A stretch of DNA of 64,000 nt from DATKHR01 sp036557365 (GTDB lineage: Bacteria; Acidobacteriota; Vicinamibacteria; Vicinamibacterales; CAVVIG01), in assembly GCA_036557365.1 (NCBI GenBank), contig DATBHR010000092.1:310001-374000 (forward strand), written 5' to 3'. Shown piece after piece: positions 1 through 8,983 of this stretch. How positions within the stretch are numbered: position 1 is the stretch's first letter; each line of letters starts with the position of its first letter. The notes under the pieces were generated by a model that saw only the letters and a program-made list of their open reading frames with translations, made no database searches and was not told the origin of the DNA. The position numbers and the translations under genes are program-made.

Positions 1-1875
1 GTAACGGCCGTCCGCCGGATTCTGGAACACCTGAAACGGCAACGTATTCAGATCTTCGTGCGGGATGACGACGACGCGGTCCGCGTGCATTTGGGCGAGG
101 ACCGGCTGCACCAGGTAGAGGAACAGCTCCTTCGCCGTCGTGTCATCGAAACGCTTGTTCCGATCGGCCACGCTCGCCTTGAGAGCAGCGACTTTCGCCG
201 TGAGCTGAGCGCGCGGCAGGAATACGTCGCGCACGGTGACCGCGTCCGCCGAGATGTGCCACACGATGACGGCATGATCGAGGACGAGGTACTGCAGCGT
301 CTCGAAATGCTCGTCGCGCATGGCCTGCTGGAGCGCCTTCAATCCTGGCGTCGGCGCGTTGACCAGCGTCTGCAGCCGCGGCGCCTGTGCGGCGATGCGC
401 GACGTCACGTCCTGATTTTGCGTCTCGAGCTTGGCAATTTTCGACTGCACGGCGCCGAGTTGAGCCGTGTTCCTGCTGCCCTGGCTGGCGAGCTCGAACA
501 GCTGGCCCTGCGCGTCGGCGATTTGCGAGCGGAGCAGCTCCGACTCCGCATACAGGTTCTGCTCTTCCGGACGGGCAAGGCCGAGTTTCTTCTGCGCCAG
601 CAGATCGGCCAGCGCGCGCGATCTCGAGCGCTCGAGCAGGTCGAACGCGTCCGCGAAGCGCCGCCGATCCAGCAACTGCAGAATCGGCGCGTAATAGAAG
701 TTGATGCGGTCCTCCGCGAACGTGCCGCGGCTCCGCTCGTCATGGAGCGATCGCCGGTCGCGTTCGAGCATGTCGACGGCCTTGACGTACAACGCGAGCG
801 CCGCGTCGTTGTCGCCCCGCATCTCGCTCATCTGACCTTCGACGAACTGCGCCCTCGCGTCATTGAGCTTGCCGAACGGACCCATTTGCTGTTCGTACTG
901 CTTCTCGGCCTGATACACGGCGACCAGCTGCGGAGGAATGGGACCCGGCGGCGCGAGGAAATGTTCGGTCGCGAGGACGTCGGCCGGCTTCTTTGGATTG
1001 AACACCGTCGTTGCTGCCAGCCGTGACGCCTGCGACTGCTGCGATTTCGCCATCGTCGTCGCGACGTCCACCGTCTGCTGGAACTGCCGGCACTGCTCGA
1101 CGAGCCCGGCGTAGCCGAGGCGCTGCGCGATCGCGGACGCCTGCTGCAAATCCTGTCGCGCATGCTCGAGCGACTGATAGCAGGAGTCGAAGCTCGTCTT
1201 GTACTCGCATTCCTGTCCGAGCTTCAGATAGACGTCCGACCGATTGAGATACGCGAAGAACGACGCCATCGGATTGGTCGCCTGCGCCGCGACGTCCACT
1301 TCGCGATTGAGCGTCGCGCCCGCGCCGGCGAAATCGCGCTGCGCGATTTGCACCGTGCCGAGGATGTCGAGCGCGTTCGCGAGCACGTCCTTGTCGGCCG
1401 TCGTTTCGGCCATTCTGACGGCGAGGGTCGCGTTGGTGAATGCGGCGCCGACCTGTTTCGCAGACGACTCGGCGAGCGCGCGCCACGCAAGCGCGTCGGC
1501 CTGGCGGACGACGTCGCGGCCTCGCGCGGCCGCGTCTGCCGCTTGCTGATAGAAGCTGATCGAGTCGGCCCACTGCGCCTGCATCCGTCGGATGCTGCCT
1601 TGCTTGGTCAGGCCGTAGGAGAGCGCCGACCAGTTGCCGCGCGTGACGAAAACGCGGTTGCTCGCCGCGAGCTCCATGTCGGCCTGCATCAATTCGGAGG
1701 TCTGGAGCCGCGCATCGCCGGTGCGTCGAAAGCGATCGACGACGGCATCGATGCGCGCGACCGCGCGCTTCTGGACCGCCAGCGCGTCGTCCTGCGCGAG
1801 CACGAGAGTCGAGCCGAGAAGCGCCAGTGCGAGACCGGCGGTGACGGCGCGCGTGACTTGGTGCAGCTTCCGCAT
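1..1875 (-). CDS. TPR-CHAT domain protein, exported, truncated at left edge
   Basis: The reading frame starts at ATG 1875 and stays open to base 1, so 625 residues are visible and the C-terminus lies outside the window. The protein begins with a typical signal peptide (MRKLHQVTR, a hydrophobic stretch, then LALLGSTLVLAQ). A long helical TPR-like region follows. The start of a CHAT domain is near the edge: YLVLDHAVIVWHIS, then VVVIPHEDLNTLPFQ, which matches the family's strand pattern before the catalytic His. CHAT proteins are caspase-like (clan CD) proteases or scaffolds. The His and Cys of the dyad would lie beyond the edge, so activity cannot be judged. It is probably periplasmic. A second TPR-CHAT protein lies at 30772-33300. 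The upstream gene on the same strand ends 155 bases away, so this gene probably has its own promoter. Confidence 0.85.
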   Translation of the reverse strand, partial: MRKLHQVTRAVTAGLALALLGSTLVLAQDDALAVQKRAVARIDAVVDRFRRTGDARLQTSELMQADMELAASNRVFVTRGNWSALSYGLTKQGSIRRMQAQWADSISFYQQAADAAARGRDVVRQADALAWRALAESSAKQVGAAFTNATLAVRMAETTADKDVLANALDILGTVQIAQRDFAGAGATLNREVDVAAQATNPMASFFAYLNRSDVYLKLGQECEYKTSFDSCYQSLEHARQDLQQASAIAQRLGYAGLVEQCRQFQQTVDVATTMAKSQQSQASRLAATTVFNPKKPADVLATEHFLAPPGPIPPQLVAVYQAEKQYEQQMGPFGKLNDARAQFVEGQMSEMRGDNDAALALYVKAVDMLERDRRSLHDERSRGTFAEDRINFYYAPILQLLDRRRFADAFDLLERSRSRALADLLAQKKLGLARPEEQNLYAESELLRSQIADAQGQLFELASQGSRNTAQLGAVQSKIAKLETQNQDVTSRIAAQAPRLQTLVNAPTPGLKALQQAMRDEHFETLQYLVLDHAVIVWHISADAVTVRDVFLPRAQLTAKVAALKASVADRNKRFDDTTAKELFLYLVQPVLAQMHADRVVVIPHEDLNTLPFQVFQNPADGRY

Positions 1876-2030
1876 ACAACCCTCCGCGTCAGATCACGAG
1901 GGAGTACCACGGCTGAGATCGCCTGCGAAATGATACGCACACTCGTGGCCGATTGGCACCTGCATTAGACGCGTGTCTCGCGCGGTTTCGGGCTCACGCG
2001 CGGCGCTTAGGGATCGGGGCTGCGGCTCGC

Positions 2031-3296
2031 CTAGGCGTCGGCCGCCGCCATCGATACAACCCCGGCATTGGCGTTGTCGGAGTCTCGCTGGCGGTCGACA
2101 CGCGTCGCGAGCCCACGACGAACAAGCGGCCAGACGACGGTCGCAATGATGAGCGTCCAGGCCGCCACGCGCGGAAGGCCGAGAATGACGCTCCCTTGAC
2201 GGAACGCGAGCAGCCACAGCGCCGTCATCGCAGCACACGCGGCGACGGTGATTCGGCCGCGCAGCGACGCCGTCGCCTGTTCCACGACGGCCGCCTGAAC
2301 GGCAACTGCGAGAGGGACGGCGACGACGATGTCCGAAAACCAGTGCGTGTCGTCGAGGCCCATGGCCGCCCAGATGGTCAGCGCAGCGAACACGCGGAGC
2401 GCAGCGCGCGACGGACGACGTTTCAGTGCGGCGGCGTTGAACCAGATGATCAGCGCCCACACGGTGTGCAGCGACGGCATGCCGTTGCGCGGCGCGTCCG
2501 TAGGTACCTCGATCGGTGACGGGACTGCGGCGATCGTTGGAAGCGACCGCGGGTACTCCGGCGCGAACGCCTGGAGTGGCCCGACGACCGGACAGAGAAA
2601 ATAGAGCGCGAATCCGCACGCGCCGGCGACGATGCTGGCGGCGAGCACGGCGCGCGCACGTTCTGTCGTCGGCTGCCCGAGCGCGGCGAGGACGATTCCG
2701 CACGCCAGAAACATGTAGCAGGCGCCAGCCAGCGAGCTGAGCGGCGCGAGGGCGTGGTAGGTCCGGACGCCGATGATCGAGAACTTCAGACCGAGGATTT
2801 CCTCAAACGCGTAAATCGTCGGGTCGTACACAGGGTTGACGTGTGATGATGCCCACAGGCCGAACGAGACCATCGAGGCGGAAACGGGAAGCATCACCGC
2901 GTCGAGCAGCTCGTCGACGTGCTCCTGTCGGCGGACGCCGTCGCCGACGATGGTCTGGCCGATGAATCCGAGAAGGCCCAGCGCGCCGACGGCGCACATC
3001 AGGTCGAGAAATTGGAGGACCGGAGGGGCAGTGGACGGTTCGATCAGCCTCGGAACAATCGCCGCGAGCGGCGCGGCGCGGACAATCCACGTTCGCCACG
3101 GACCGCGCGCACCGCGCATGACAAAGCGCAGGAAGATCGTCGCGGCTGCGATGGCTGCAAACGGATTGCGCACAATCGCCACGAGCGGTCCCGGTCCGCC
3201 CATGCGATCCGCGAGGATCTCGGCGACGGGAAGCGCCGCGACAAGAGCCGCGAGCAGGGCGTGACGCCGAATCAGTGTCGGAATTGAAATCGACAT
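2031..3296 (-). CDS. PAP2-family (AUR1-like) membrane phosphatase/phosphotransferase
   Basis: A 421-residue polytopic membrane protein with many hydrophobic segments. The PAP2 signature is visible: NGMPSLHTVW at about 272-281 (motif C2, PSLH) and DDTHWFSDIVVAVP at about 315-328 (motif C3, with the His nucleophile at 318). The spacing between the motifs resembles the AUR1/Ipt1-like branch, whose members hydrolyse or transfer lipid phosphate or phosphoinositol groups; the substrate here is unknown. The start ATG at 3296 diverges from the membrane-protein gene at 3438. The 140-base space between them should hold both promoters, but I see no clear -10/-35 pair. Confidence 0.85.
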   Translation of the reverse strand: MSISIPTLIRRHALLAALVAALPVAEILADRMGGPGPLVAIVRNPFAAIAAATIFLRFVMRGARGPWRTWIVRAAPLAAIVPRLIEPSTAPPVLQFLDLMCAVGALGLLGFIGQTIVGDGVRRQEHVDELLDAVMLPVSASMVSFGLWASSHVNPVYDPTIYAFEEILGLKFSIIGVRTYHALAPLSSLAGACYMFLACGIVLAALGQPTTERARAVLAASIVAGACGFALYFLCPVVGPLQAFAPEYPRSLPTIAAVPSPIEVPTDAPRNGMPSLHTVWALIIWFNAAALKRRPSRAALRVFAALTIWAAMGLDDTHWFSDIVVAVPLAVAVQAAVVEQATASLRGRITVAACAAMTALWLLAFRQGSVILGLPRVAAWTLIIATVVWPLVRRGLATRVDRQRDSDNANAGVVSMAAADA

Positions 3297-3437
3297 TACA
3301 GAGCGGTACTTCGATCGCCGAGCGCATCGAGCGGCGACCTGCCTCGATTCGTCCAGATTCCGCGGGCGAATCCGCGCGCGCGGGCCCTGCGAATCACCCG
3401 CGCAACGGCGAGCTTCTTGCCATCGCCGTTCCGTTTC

Positions 3438-4859
3438 ATGTCGACGCTGCGCGCTCTCGATTCAACCGCTGACGGACGTCTCGCGTGGCTCACGTTCGAC
3501 CGCCTTGCCGCGGCGCTCCTGTTCGTCGTCGTCGGCGCGACCGCCTGTCTCATGCCTGCGCACAACGACACGTGGTGGCTGCTGAAGAGCGGTCAGACGA
3601 TCGTGGAGACGCATGTCATCCCGCTGCGCGACACCTTCTCGCACACGGTGAACGGCCAGTACTGGCCCAACCACGAATGGCTGTCGCAGGCTCTTTTCTA
3701 CCTGCTGTACCGCGCGGGCGGTCTGCCTCTGGTCACTGCGGTGGCGGCTGCATTCGTCACGCTGGCCTGGTTCGTCGTGTGGCAGCTCACGCCCGGCCGT
3801 TTCGGAATCCGATTGTTCATCTGCGCGCTGCCCATTGCGACGTTCGCGACCGAATGGGCGCTGCGGCCGCAGGTGTTCACGCTCGCGTGCATGGCGGCGA
3901 CGCTCTGGCTGCTGACGCGCAGGCAGTACTGGCGGCTTCCGCCGCTGCTGCTCGTCTGGGCGAACCTGCATGGCGGCGTCACGCTCGGCATGATCGTCAT
4001 CGGCGCCGTTGCGGGTATCGAAGCGCTGAAGCAGCGTCGCGTGTTGATCGCGCCGGTCGTGTCCGCGGCCGCGTGCGTGCTCGCGACCTGTCTTACCCCG
4101 CTCGGTGTCACGCTCTGGACCTACGTGCCGCCGACGCTCAAGCGCCTGCGCGAAGCCGGCGTCAGCGAGTGGCAGACTCCGGTGCTTGCCGATCCGGCGA
4201 TGTTCAGTTTCTGGTGCCTGCTCGTCGTCTTCGTGGTCGCACTCGTGACGGTCCGGCCGTGGCGGAAAACGATCCTCGAGCAGGGCCCAGCATTCTGGGG
4301 AGCGATCGCGCTGATTCCGGCGAGCTTCAGCGCCGCGCGCAACGTTCCGGTGCTGATGGAAGTGCTCGTGCCCGCGGTTGGCGGTTTGCTGGCTGCGCGA
4401 TTTCCTGTTCGCGTCGGGGCAGCCGAACGTCGCGAGCGGCCGCTCGTGAATGCGGCGATGCTGGCGACCGTGGGCGGTTTCGCGGCCGTTGCGGTCGCCG
4501 TCGCGTGGACGCGCGAGATTCCGCGGTTGCAATGGCACCCCGTTCCGTCCGACGTCATCACCGCGATCGAGTCGTGTCCCGGCGAAATCTACAACCGCTA
4601 CGACGAAGGCGGCTATCTGATCTGGTTCACGCCGGACCGCAAGGTGTTCATGGACAGCCGGCTCGATCCGTATCCGGCCGATCTCGTACGCGAGCATCTT
4701 CGCGTCGAGTCGACGGGCGACTACGATGCGCTGTTTCGCCGCTACGCGATCGGCTGTGCGGTCGTGCCCGCCGATTCGGTGCTGGCGCGCCGGCTGAAGG
4801 AGACCCACTGGACGGGCCGCGCGCAGCGCTCGAACTGGCTCGTACTGACGCGTTCGTAA
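3438..4859 (+). CDS. Multi-spanning membrane protein, unknown function
   Basis: About 473 residues with roughly ten hydrophobic segments and a C-terminal soluble part of about 90 residues (from PSDVITAIESCPGEIYNRY). The arrangement, with DTWWLLKSGQ and a short NHEWLSQ motif in the first loops, resembles poorly characterised acidobacterial and actinobacterial membrane proteins that look like GT-C glycosyltransferases. No catalytic motif can be assigned with confidence. The frame extends upstream to a TTG at 3417, but ATG 3438 (MSTLRAL) gives a more normal N-terminus. It diverges from the PAP2 gene. A small inverted repeat lies just downstream of its stop. Confidence 0.75.
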   Translation: MSTLRALDSTADGRLAWLTFDRLAAALLFVVVGATACLMPAHNDTWWLLKSGQTIVETHVIPLRDTFSHTVNGQYWPNHEWLSQALFYLLYRAGGLPLVTAVAAAFVTLAWFVVWQLTPGRFGIRLFICALPIATFATEWALRPQVFTLACMAATLWLLTRRQYWRLPPLLLVWANLHGGVTLGMIVIGAVAGIEALKQRRVLIAPVVSAAACVLATCLTPLGVTLWTYVPPTLKRLREAGVSEWQTPVLADPAMFSFWCLLVVFVVALVTVRPWRKTILEQGPAFWGAIALIPASFSAARNVPVLMEVLVPAVGGLLAARFPVRVGAAERRERPLVNAAMLATVGGFAAVAVAVAWTREIPRLQWHPVPSDVITAIESCPGEIYNRYDEGGYLIWFTPDRKVFMDSRLDPYPADLVREHLRVESTGDYDALFRRYAIGCAVVPADSVLARRLKETHWTGRAQRSNWLVLTRS

Positions 4860-4881
4860 TCGTGTGCAGATTCCCGATGCC

Positions 4882-4899
4882 GGCAGACTTCAGTCTGCC
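4882..4899. repeat. Perfect 8-bp inverted repeat with 2-nt centre
   Basis: GGCAGACT and AGTCTGCC are separated by TC, 22 bases after the stop of the membrane-protein gene. It could act as a weak transcription terminator, but there is no T-run after it. It could also be a dispersed intergenic palindrome. The rest of the 243-base gap (4860-5102) shows nothing else I can name. Confidence 0.5.
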
Positions 4900-5102
4900 C
4901 TGTGTTCCGGAAATCGCAGGCCGATCGTCCCGCCCTTGAACACGATGCGACAGTGCGAGCGGTACTGCTGGCAGTTCCCTGCCCGCAGGTGCCTGCGATC
5001 GCACCAATCGACACCTCTTGCCGCGGCGTCGAAAGTGGCCGTTCGTTTGCTCTAGAGATCGTTGTCAGCGTTGTCGGCGTCGTCATCAAAAAATAGTGCG
5101 TT

Positions 5103-6104
5103 ATGCATGTTCTAGCGCTCGAGCGCGATCAGGTTCAGGCCGAATCCATTCGGCGCGTGGTGTGCGGCATCGTGGGCGCCAAGCTGACGCTCGTCGAGTC
5201 GATGGACCGCATCCTGCGGCTGATTCAGGCGGAGCTGCCTGATCTCATCCTGCTTCCGGCGCTGGTGTCTCCCGTCGACGAACAGGAGCTGATCACGGCG
5301 CTTCGTGCGCTGCCGGACGGGCTCTTCACGCAAACGCAGATTACGCCGTCCTTCGGATCGAAGGACGAGGAGCCCAACGGGTCGCAAGGCTGGCGGCGCT
5401 GGACGTCGCGACGTGTGGCGGTCCCTGGCGCGGCGTCCGGTGAGATGGAGGCGTTTGCCGAGCGCGTGCGCTGGTCGCTCGAGTGCGCGCGCGAACGTCG
5501 TCCGGCCGTCGAGCACGCGTTGACGGCGGCGGCGGTCGCGTCGATGGAACCGCCGCACATCGATCGTCCCACGCTCGTCATGCCGATCGACAGCGGGGAG
5601 ATCGTCGCTCCGGGCACGCTGCTGTCGCTGCTCCAGGACTTCGACGAAGCGGACATTCAGGACGTCCGCGAACTCCGGCTCGCCGATGCCACCAGCCGGC
5701 TGCTCGACAAACTCGACAAGGATCGCCGACGGCACAAACGATTCTCGATGGGCGAGCTGCCGGGTCTGCGGTCGGCGCGGATCAAGTTCGGACCGTACGT
5801 CGCGCTCGTCGACGTCTCCGCGGGAGGGGCTCTGCTGCAGACCGACGCGCAGCTGCAGCCTGAGACCGAGGCGATGCTGGAGTTGTTCAGTGACGGACGG
5901 CAGACGCTCGTGCCGTTTCGCGTCCTCCGCTGCCAGAACGCGGAGCTCGAAGGCACGCCGCGCTATCTCGGTGCCTGCGCGTTCAAGCATCCGCTGGATC
6001 TCGACAGCCTGGTGCGCCAGTCGGTCCGCCGGAGCGCCGACGCGATCAGATCCGCGTCGCTCCACCTCGCATCACGACGGCCCGCCGTTCGGAATTCCTG
6101 GTAA
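5103..6104 (+). CDS. PilZ domain protein with N-terminal receiver-like domain
   Basis: 333 residues. The C-terminal third has the PilZ c-di-GMP signature: RRRHKR at 208-213 (RxxxR-type) and DVSAGG at 237-242 (D/NxSxxG). This suggests cyclic-di-GMP binding. Residues 1-70 (MHVLALERDQVQAESIRRVV, then LPDLILLPAL) follow the alternating helix/strand layout of a response-regulator receiver. The usual phosphorylatable Asp sits in an altered context (DLILL), so it may be a pseudo-receiver. The middle (about 75-200) has no recognisable domain. The protein is cytoplasmic and its output partner is not evident from its neighbours. Confidence 0.75.
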   Translation: MHVLALERDQVQAESIRRVVCGIVGAKLTLVESMDRILRLIQAELPDLILLPALVSPVDEQELITALRALPDGLFTQTQITPSFGSKDEEPNGSQGWRRWTSRRVAVPGAASGEMEAFAERVRWSLECARERRPAVEHALTAAAVASMEPPHIDRPTLVMPIDSGEIVAPGTLLSLLQDFDEADIQDVRELRLADATSRLLDKLDKDRRRHKRFSMGELPGLRSARIKFGPYVALVDVSAGGALLQTDAQLQPETEAMLELFSDGRQTLVPFRVLRCQNAELEGTPRYLGACAFKHPLDLDSLVRQSVRRSADAIRSASLHLASRRPAVRNSW

Positions 6105-6121
6105 GACAGGCGAATCGCGAC

Positions 6122-6235
6122 GTACACGGTTTCTCGGGTGCACTTGTGTCCGGAGTACCCAAGTACCTCGCGTAATGCACTGAGCACCCGTGTACCCATG
6201 CACCTGTGCACCTCGGGTATTTTTCATGTGCCCCG
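6122..6235. repeat. Degenerate short tandem tract (GTACCC/GTGCACC-type units)
   Basis: Between the PilZ gene and the patatin gene, 6- to 9-base words such as GTGCACTT, GTACCC, GTACCTC, GTACCCATGCACC and GTGCACC recur in imperfect tandem order. I see no coding content. The remaining bases to 6313 carry the presumed promoter and leader of the downstream gene. Confidence 0.55.
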
Positions 6236-6313
6236 TTACGCTCCCGCTTGGCGCGTCACTAATCAGGAAATGGACCCCATCAACTTGGTGTAGAACTCCT
6301 GTCGAGATACGCC

Positions 6314-8983
6314 ATGACACCAACTCGTCTGTTCGAACGGCAGTACCCCCAGGGCCTCCGCGATCGCGAGAACGAGCTGCTCAATCACCGGCGCGACACG
6401 GCAGGCGTTTCCCGCGACAAAACTGTGGTCGGGCTGGCGCTGTCGGGAGGCGGTATCCGGAGCGCCACCTTTGTACTGGGGTTCTGTCAGGGGCTCGCCC
6501 AGCTCGTCAATGGCGACCCTGGACTCCTGCGCCGCGTCGACATCGTCTCCACCGTCTCCGGCGGCGGCTACTTCGGTGCGTTCCTCGGCGCGCTGTTCAC
6601 GCGCCAGACGAAGACGGGCGAAGTCGAGTCGCGCCTGAACAACACGTTTTCACGGCCGATCAACTGGCTGCGTGAGAACGGACGCTACCTCGCGCCGAAC
6701 GGCAGCGGCGATTCGCTGCTGGCCGGCGCCATCGTGCTTCGCAATTGGGCCGCCGTGACGGTTGTGATGAGCACGGCGATGCTGGCCGCGATGACCGCGG
6801 CGCATGTCGTCCGCGGACTCGTCCGCGATCTGCTCGAATCGCGCATGGGTTCGGACGGGGCGGCACGCCTGCTCGCCGGCGTCGGCAGCGCAACCGCACC
6901 GTCGTTTGCGATTTATTGGAGCGCGTATCTCTTTCCAGCGCTCGTGATGTTCGTGTTCATCGCCTTCCCGCTCGGGTGGGCGTACTGGATGGGGCGATGG
7001 TCGAAGAACCTCGATCACATGTGGGTCTGGACCACGACGCTCAGCGTCGTGCTCGGAGCGGCCGCGGCGGCATTCGTCTTCCGCGACGCGACTTACGGCA
7101 CGGCGATGCTCTTGCTCACCGTCGTCGGCGCGGAGACGCTGGCGGCGGGCGCCGTCGTCAGCCTCAAGTCGCCGAAGAGTGACGACGATCCGTCGGGAGA
7201 TCGGAACTTCCGCAACGTGCTGTCGCGCGCGATGACCGCGGCGCTCGTGCTCTCCGCCGTCATCGCCATCTTCGCCGTCGTCGACACACTGGGACAGACG
7301 ACGTACGTGCTGGCGTGGGGCGGCGCGTTTCAGCAGAAAACGCTGGGCGCGGTCGCGGCCGGCATCTTTTCGCTGGTCGCCGGATCGCAGGGGATGCTGA
7401 AGTTTCTCGACAGGGGCAAATCGAAGAACCGCCGCGTCAAGCTTCCGGTTGCGATTGTCGCCGCGCTCGTCGCCATCGTCGTGTCGCTCGTGTTGCTGAC
7501 GGCGCTGTCTGCCGTGAGCCACGGCCTCGCGCGACGCTGGGCGGAGCCGATGCAGGAGCCGACCTGTCCGCAGAGCATCGAGCTGACGCTCAGCCTCGAG
7601 AGCTTCATCAAGGTGACGCAGAACGCCGCGTGCCGCGCGCCAATCCTGCCGCGGATCGACTGGCTGGCCGCGATCGCCGCGACGATCGTCCTGTTGATCG
7701 TGTCGTTGCTCTTCGGGCGTTCGCTGCCGTTCGTGAACCTGTCGTCGCTGAGCCAGTTCTATTCCGCGCGCCTCTCGCGCACGTACGTCGGCGCATCGAA
7801 TCCCGCGCGCCTGACGGGCGCCGGCATCAATCTCACCGAAGAAGTCCCCGGCGACGACATGGCGATGGATCGGTACGCGCCGCAGGACAAAGGCGGCCCG
7901 CTGCACCTGATCAACGTCACATTGAACGAAACGGTGGGCGGGAGCTCGCAGATCGAAGATCGCGATCGGAAAGGCCTCGCGATGTCGGTCGGGCCCGCCG
8001 GCGTCAGCGTCGGCGTCACGCAGCACGCCGCGTGGAAGCAACAGGACGGCGTGTCGCAGCTCGTCGAGATTGAAACGTCCCCGACGGCTGTCAGCGAACT
8101 GGAACGATCGTTTCGAGTCTGGAAGGGCAATCCCATCGTGCCGCGCAAGCTGTCGCTGTCGCAGTGGACCGCGATTTCCGGTGCGGCGGTCGCGCCCGGC
8201 ATGGGTGCTCAGACGAGCATCGGCGTCAGCATCCTGCTCGCGCTGTCGAACGTCCGGCTCGGCTACTGGTGGCAGAGCGGCGTCGATCCGTCGAAGCAGG
8301 GCGGCACACGCCCGAAGCCGAGCGTGCGCATTCAGCGGGGCATCGCACGAATGTTTCCGGTTCAGAGCGCGCTCCTGCGCGAACTGGTCGGCCTCTTTCA
8401 AGGCGCGCACGAGCGGCTCTGGTTCCTGAGCGACGGCGGCCATTTCGAAAACACCGCGTGCTACGAGCTGCTCCGCCGCCGTGTACCGATCATCATCGTG
8501 TGCGACGACGGCGCCGATCCGGACTACGAATTCGAGGATCTCGGCAACCTGGTGAGAAAGGCGAGGCTCGACTTCGGCGCGGAGGTTCGAGTCCTCGAGC
8601 CGCTGAACGACAAGTTCGGCGTGCCGGCCGACTTCCGGCGGAAGGCGGCGCGTCAGGGCGGCCCGGGGCTCGCGCGCCATCACGTCATGGCCGCGCAGGT
8701 CCTCTATCCGGACGGCGGCCACGCGTCGACCGGCGACATGCGCGACGGCCGTGCCCAGTCGCTGCTCATCATCGTCAAGCCGGCGCTGACGGGAGACGAG
8801 CCGTGGGACGTCCTGCAGTACGCCGCGGCACATCCGGCGTTTCCGCAGGAACCGACGAGCGATCAGTTCTTCGACGAAGCGCAGTGGGAGAGCTATCGCA
8901 AGCTCGGCGAACACGTCGGCTCGCAGGTGAACCTGCTCGACGTCGACAAGCTGTTCAGCGAGCTGCCGGCGCCGGAAGGGTAA
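6314..8983 (+). CDS. Patatin-like phospholipase with internal membrane segments
   Basis: 889 residues. The patatin fold is split. The N-terminal half has the oxyanion-hole motif LALSGGGIRS (about 41-50) and the nucleophile elbow STVSGGGY (Ser82). The catalytic Asp lies far downstream in SDGGHFEN (Asp707), followed by ENTACYELLRRR, typical of large bacterial patatins. Between them (about 130-480) lie several hydrophobic segments that predict a membrane-embedded insert. The family hydrolyses acyl esters of phospholipids and other lipids; the substrate here is unknown. The gene converges on the patatin on the other strand, and their 3' ends overlap by 29 bases. Two patatins meeting tail to tail suggests related roles. 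Confidence 0.85.
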   Translation: MTPTRLFERQYPQGLRDRENELLNHRRDTAGVSRDKTVVGLALSGGGIRSATFVLGFCQGLAQLVNGDPGLLRRVDIVSTVSGGGYFGAFLGALFTRQTKTGEVESRLNNTFSRPINWLRENGRYLAPNGSGDSLLAGAIVLRNWAAVTVVMSTAMLAAMTAAHVVRGLVRDLLESRMGSDGAARLLAGVGSATAPSFAIYWSAYLFPALVMFVFIAFPLGWAYWMGRWSKNLDHMWVWTTTLSVVLGAAAAAFVFRDATYGTAMLLLTVVGAETLAAGAVVSLKSPKSDDDPSGDRNFRNVLSRAMTAALVLSAVIAIFAVVDTLGQTTYVLAWGGAFQQKTLGAVAAGIFSLVAGSQGMLKFLDRGKSKNRRVKLPVAIVAALVAIVVSLVLLTALSAVSHGLARRWAEPMQEPTCPQSIELTLSLESFIKVTQNAACRAPILPRIDWLAAIAATIVLLIVSLLFGRSLPFVNLSSLSQFYSARLSRTYVGASNPARLTGAGINLTEEVPGDDMAMDRYAPQDKGGPLHLINVTLNETVGGSSQIEDRDRKGLAMSVGPAGVSVGVTQHAAWKQQDGVSQLVEIETSPTAVSELERSFRVWKGNPIVPRKLSLSQWTAISGAAVAPGMGAQTSIGVSILLALSNVRLGYWWQSGVDPSKQGGTRPKPSVRIQRGIARMFPVQSALLRELVGLFQGAHERLWFLSDGGHFENTACYELLRRRVPIIIVCDDGADPDYEFEDLGNLVRKARLDFGAEVRVLEPLNDKFGVPADFRRKAARQGGPGLARHHVMAAQVLYPDGGHASTGDMRDGRAQSLLIIVKPALTGDEPWDVLQYAAAHPAFPQEPTSDQFFDEAQWESYRKLGEHVGSQVNLLDVDKLFSELPAPEG

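Noticed and set aside
58..1026. Long plus-strand open frame rich in Arg/Leu
   Set aside because: It is antisense to the TPR-CHAT frame, which has a signal peptide and CHAT motifs; the plus-strand product has no recognisable domain.
6650..8914. 754-codon minus-strand open frame opposite the patatin gene
   Set aside because: The composition is Arg/His/Asp-rich shadow coding, whereas the plus strand carries clear patatin motifs and membrane segments.
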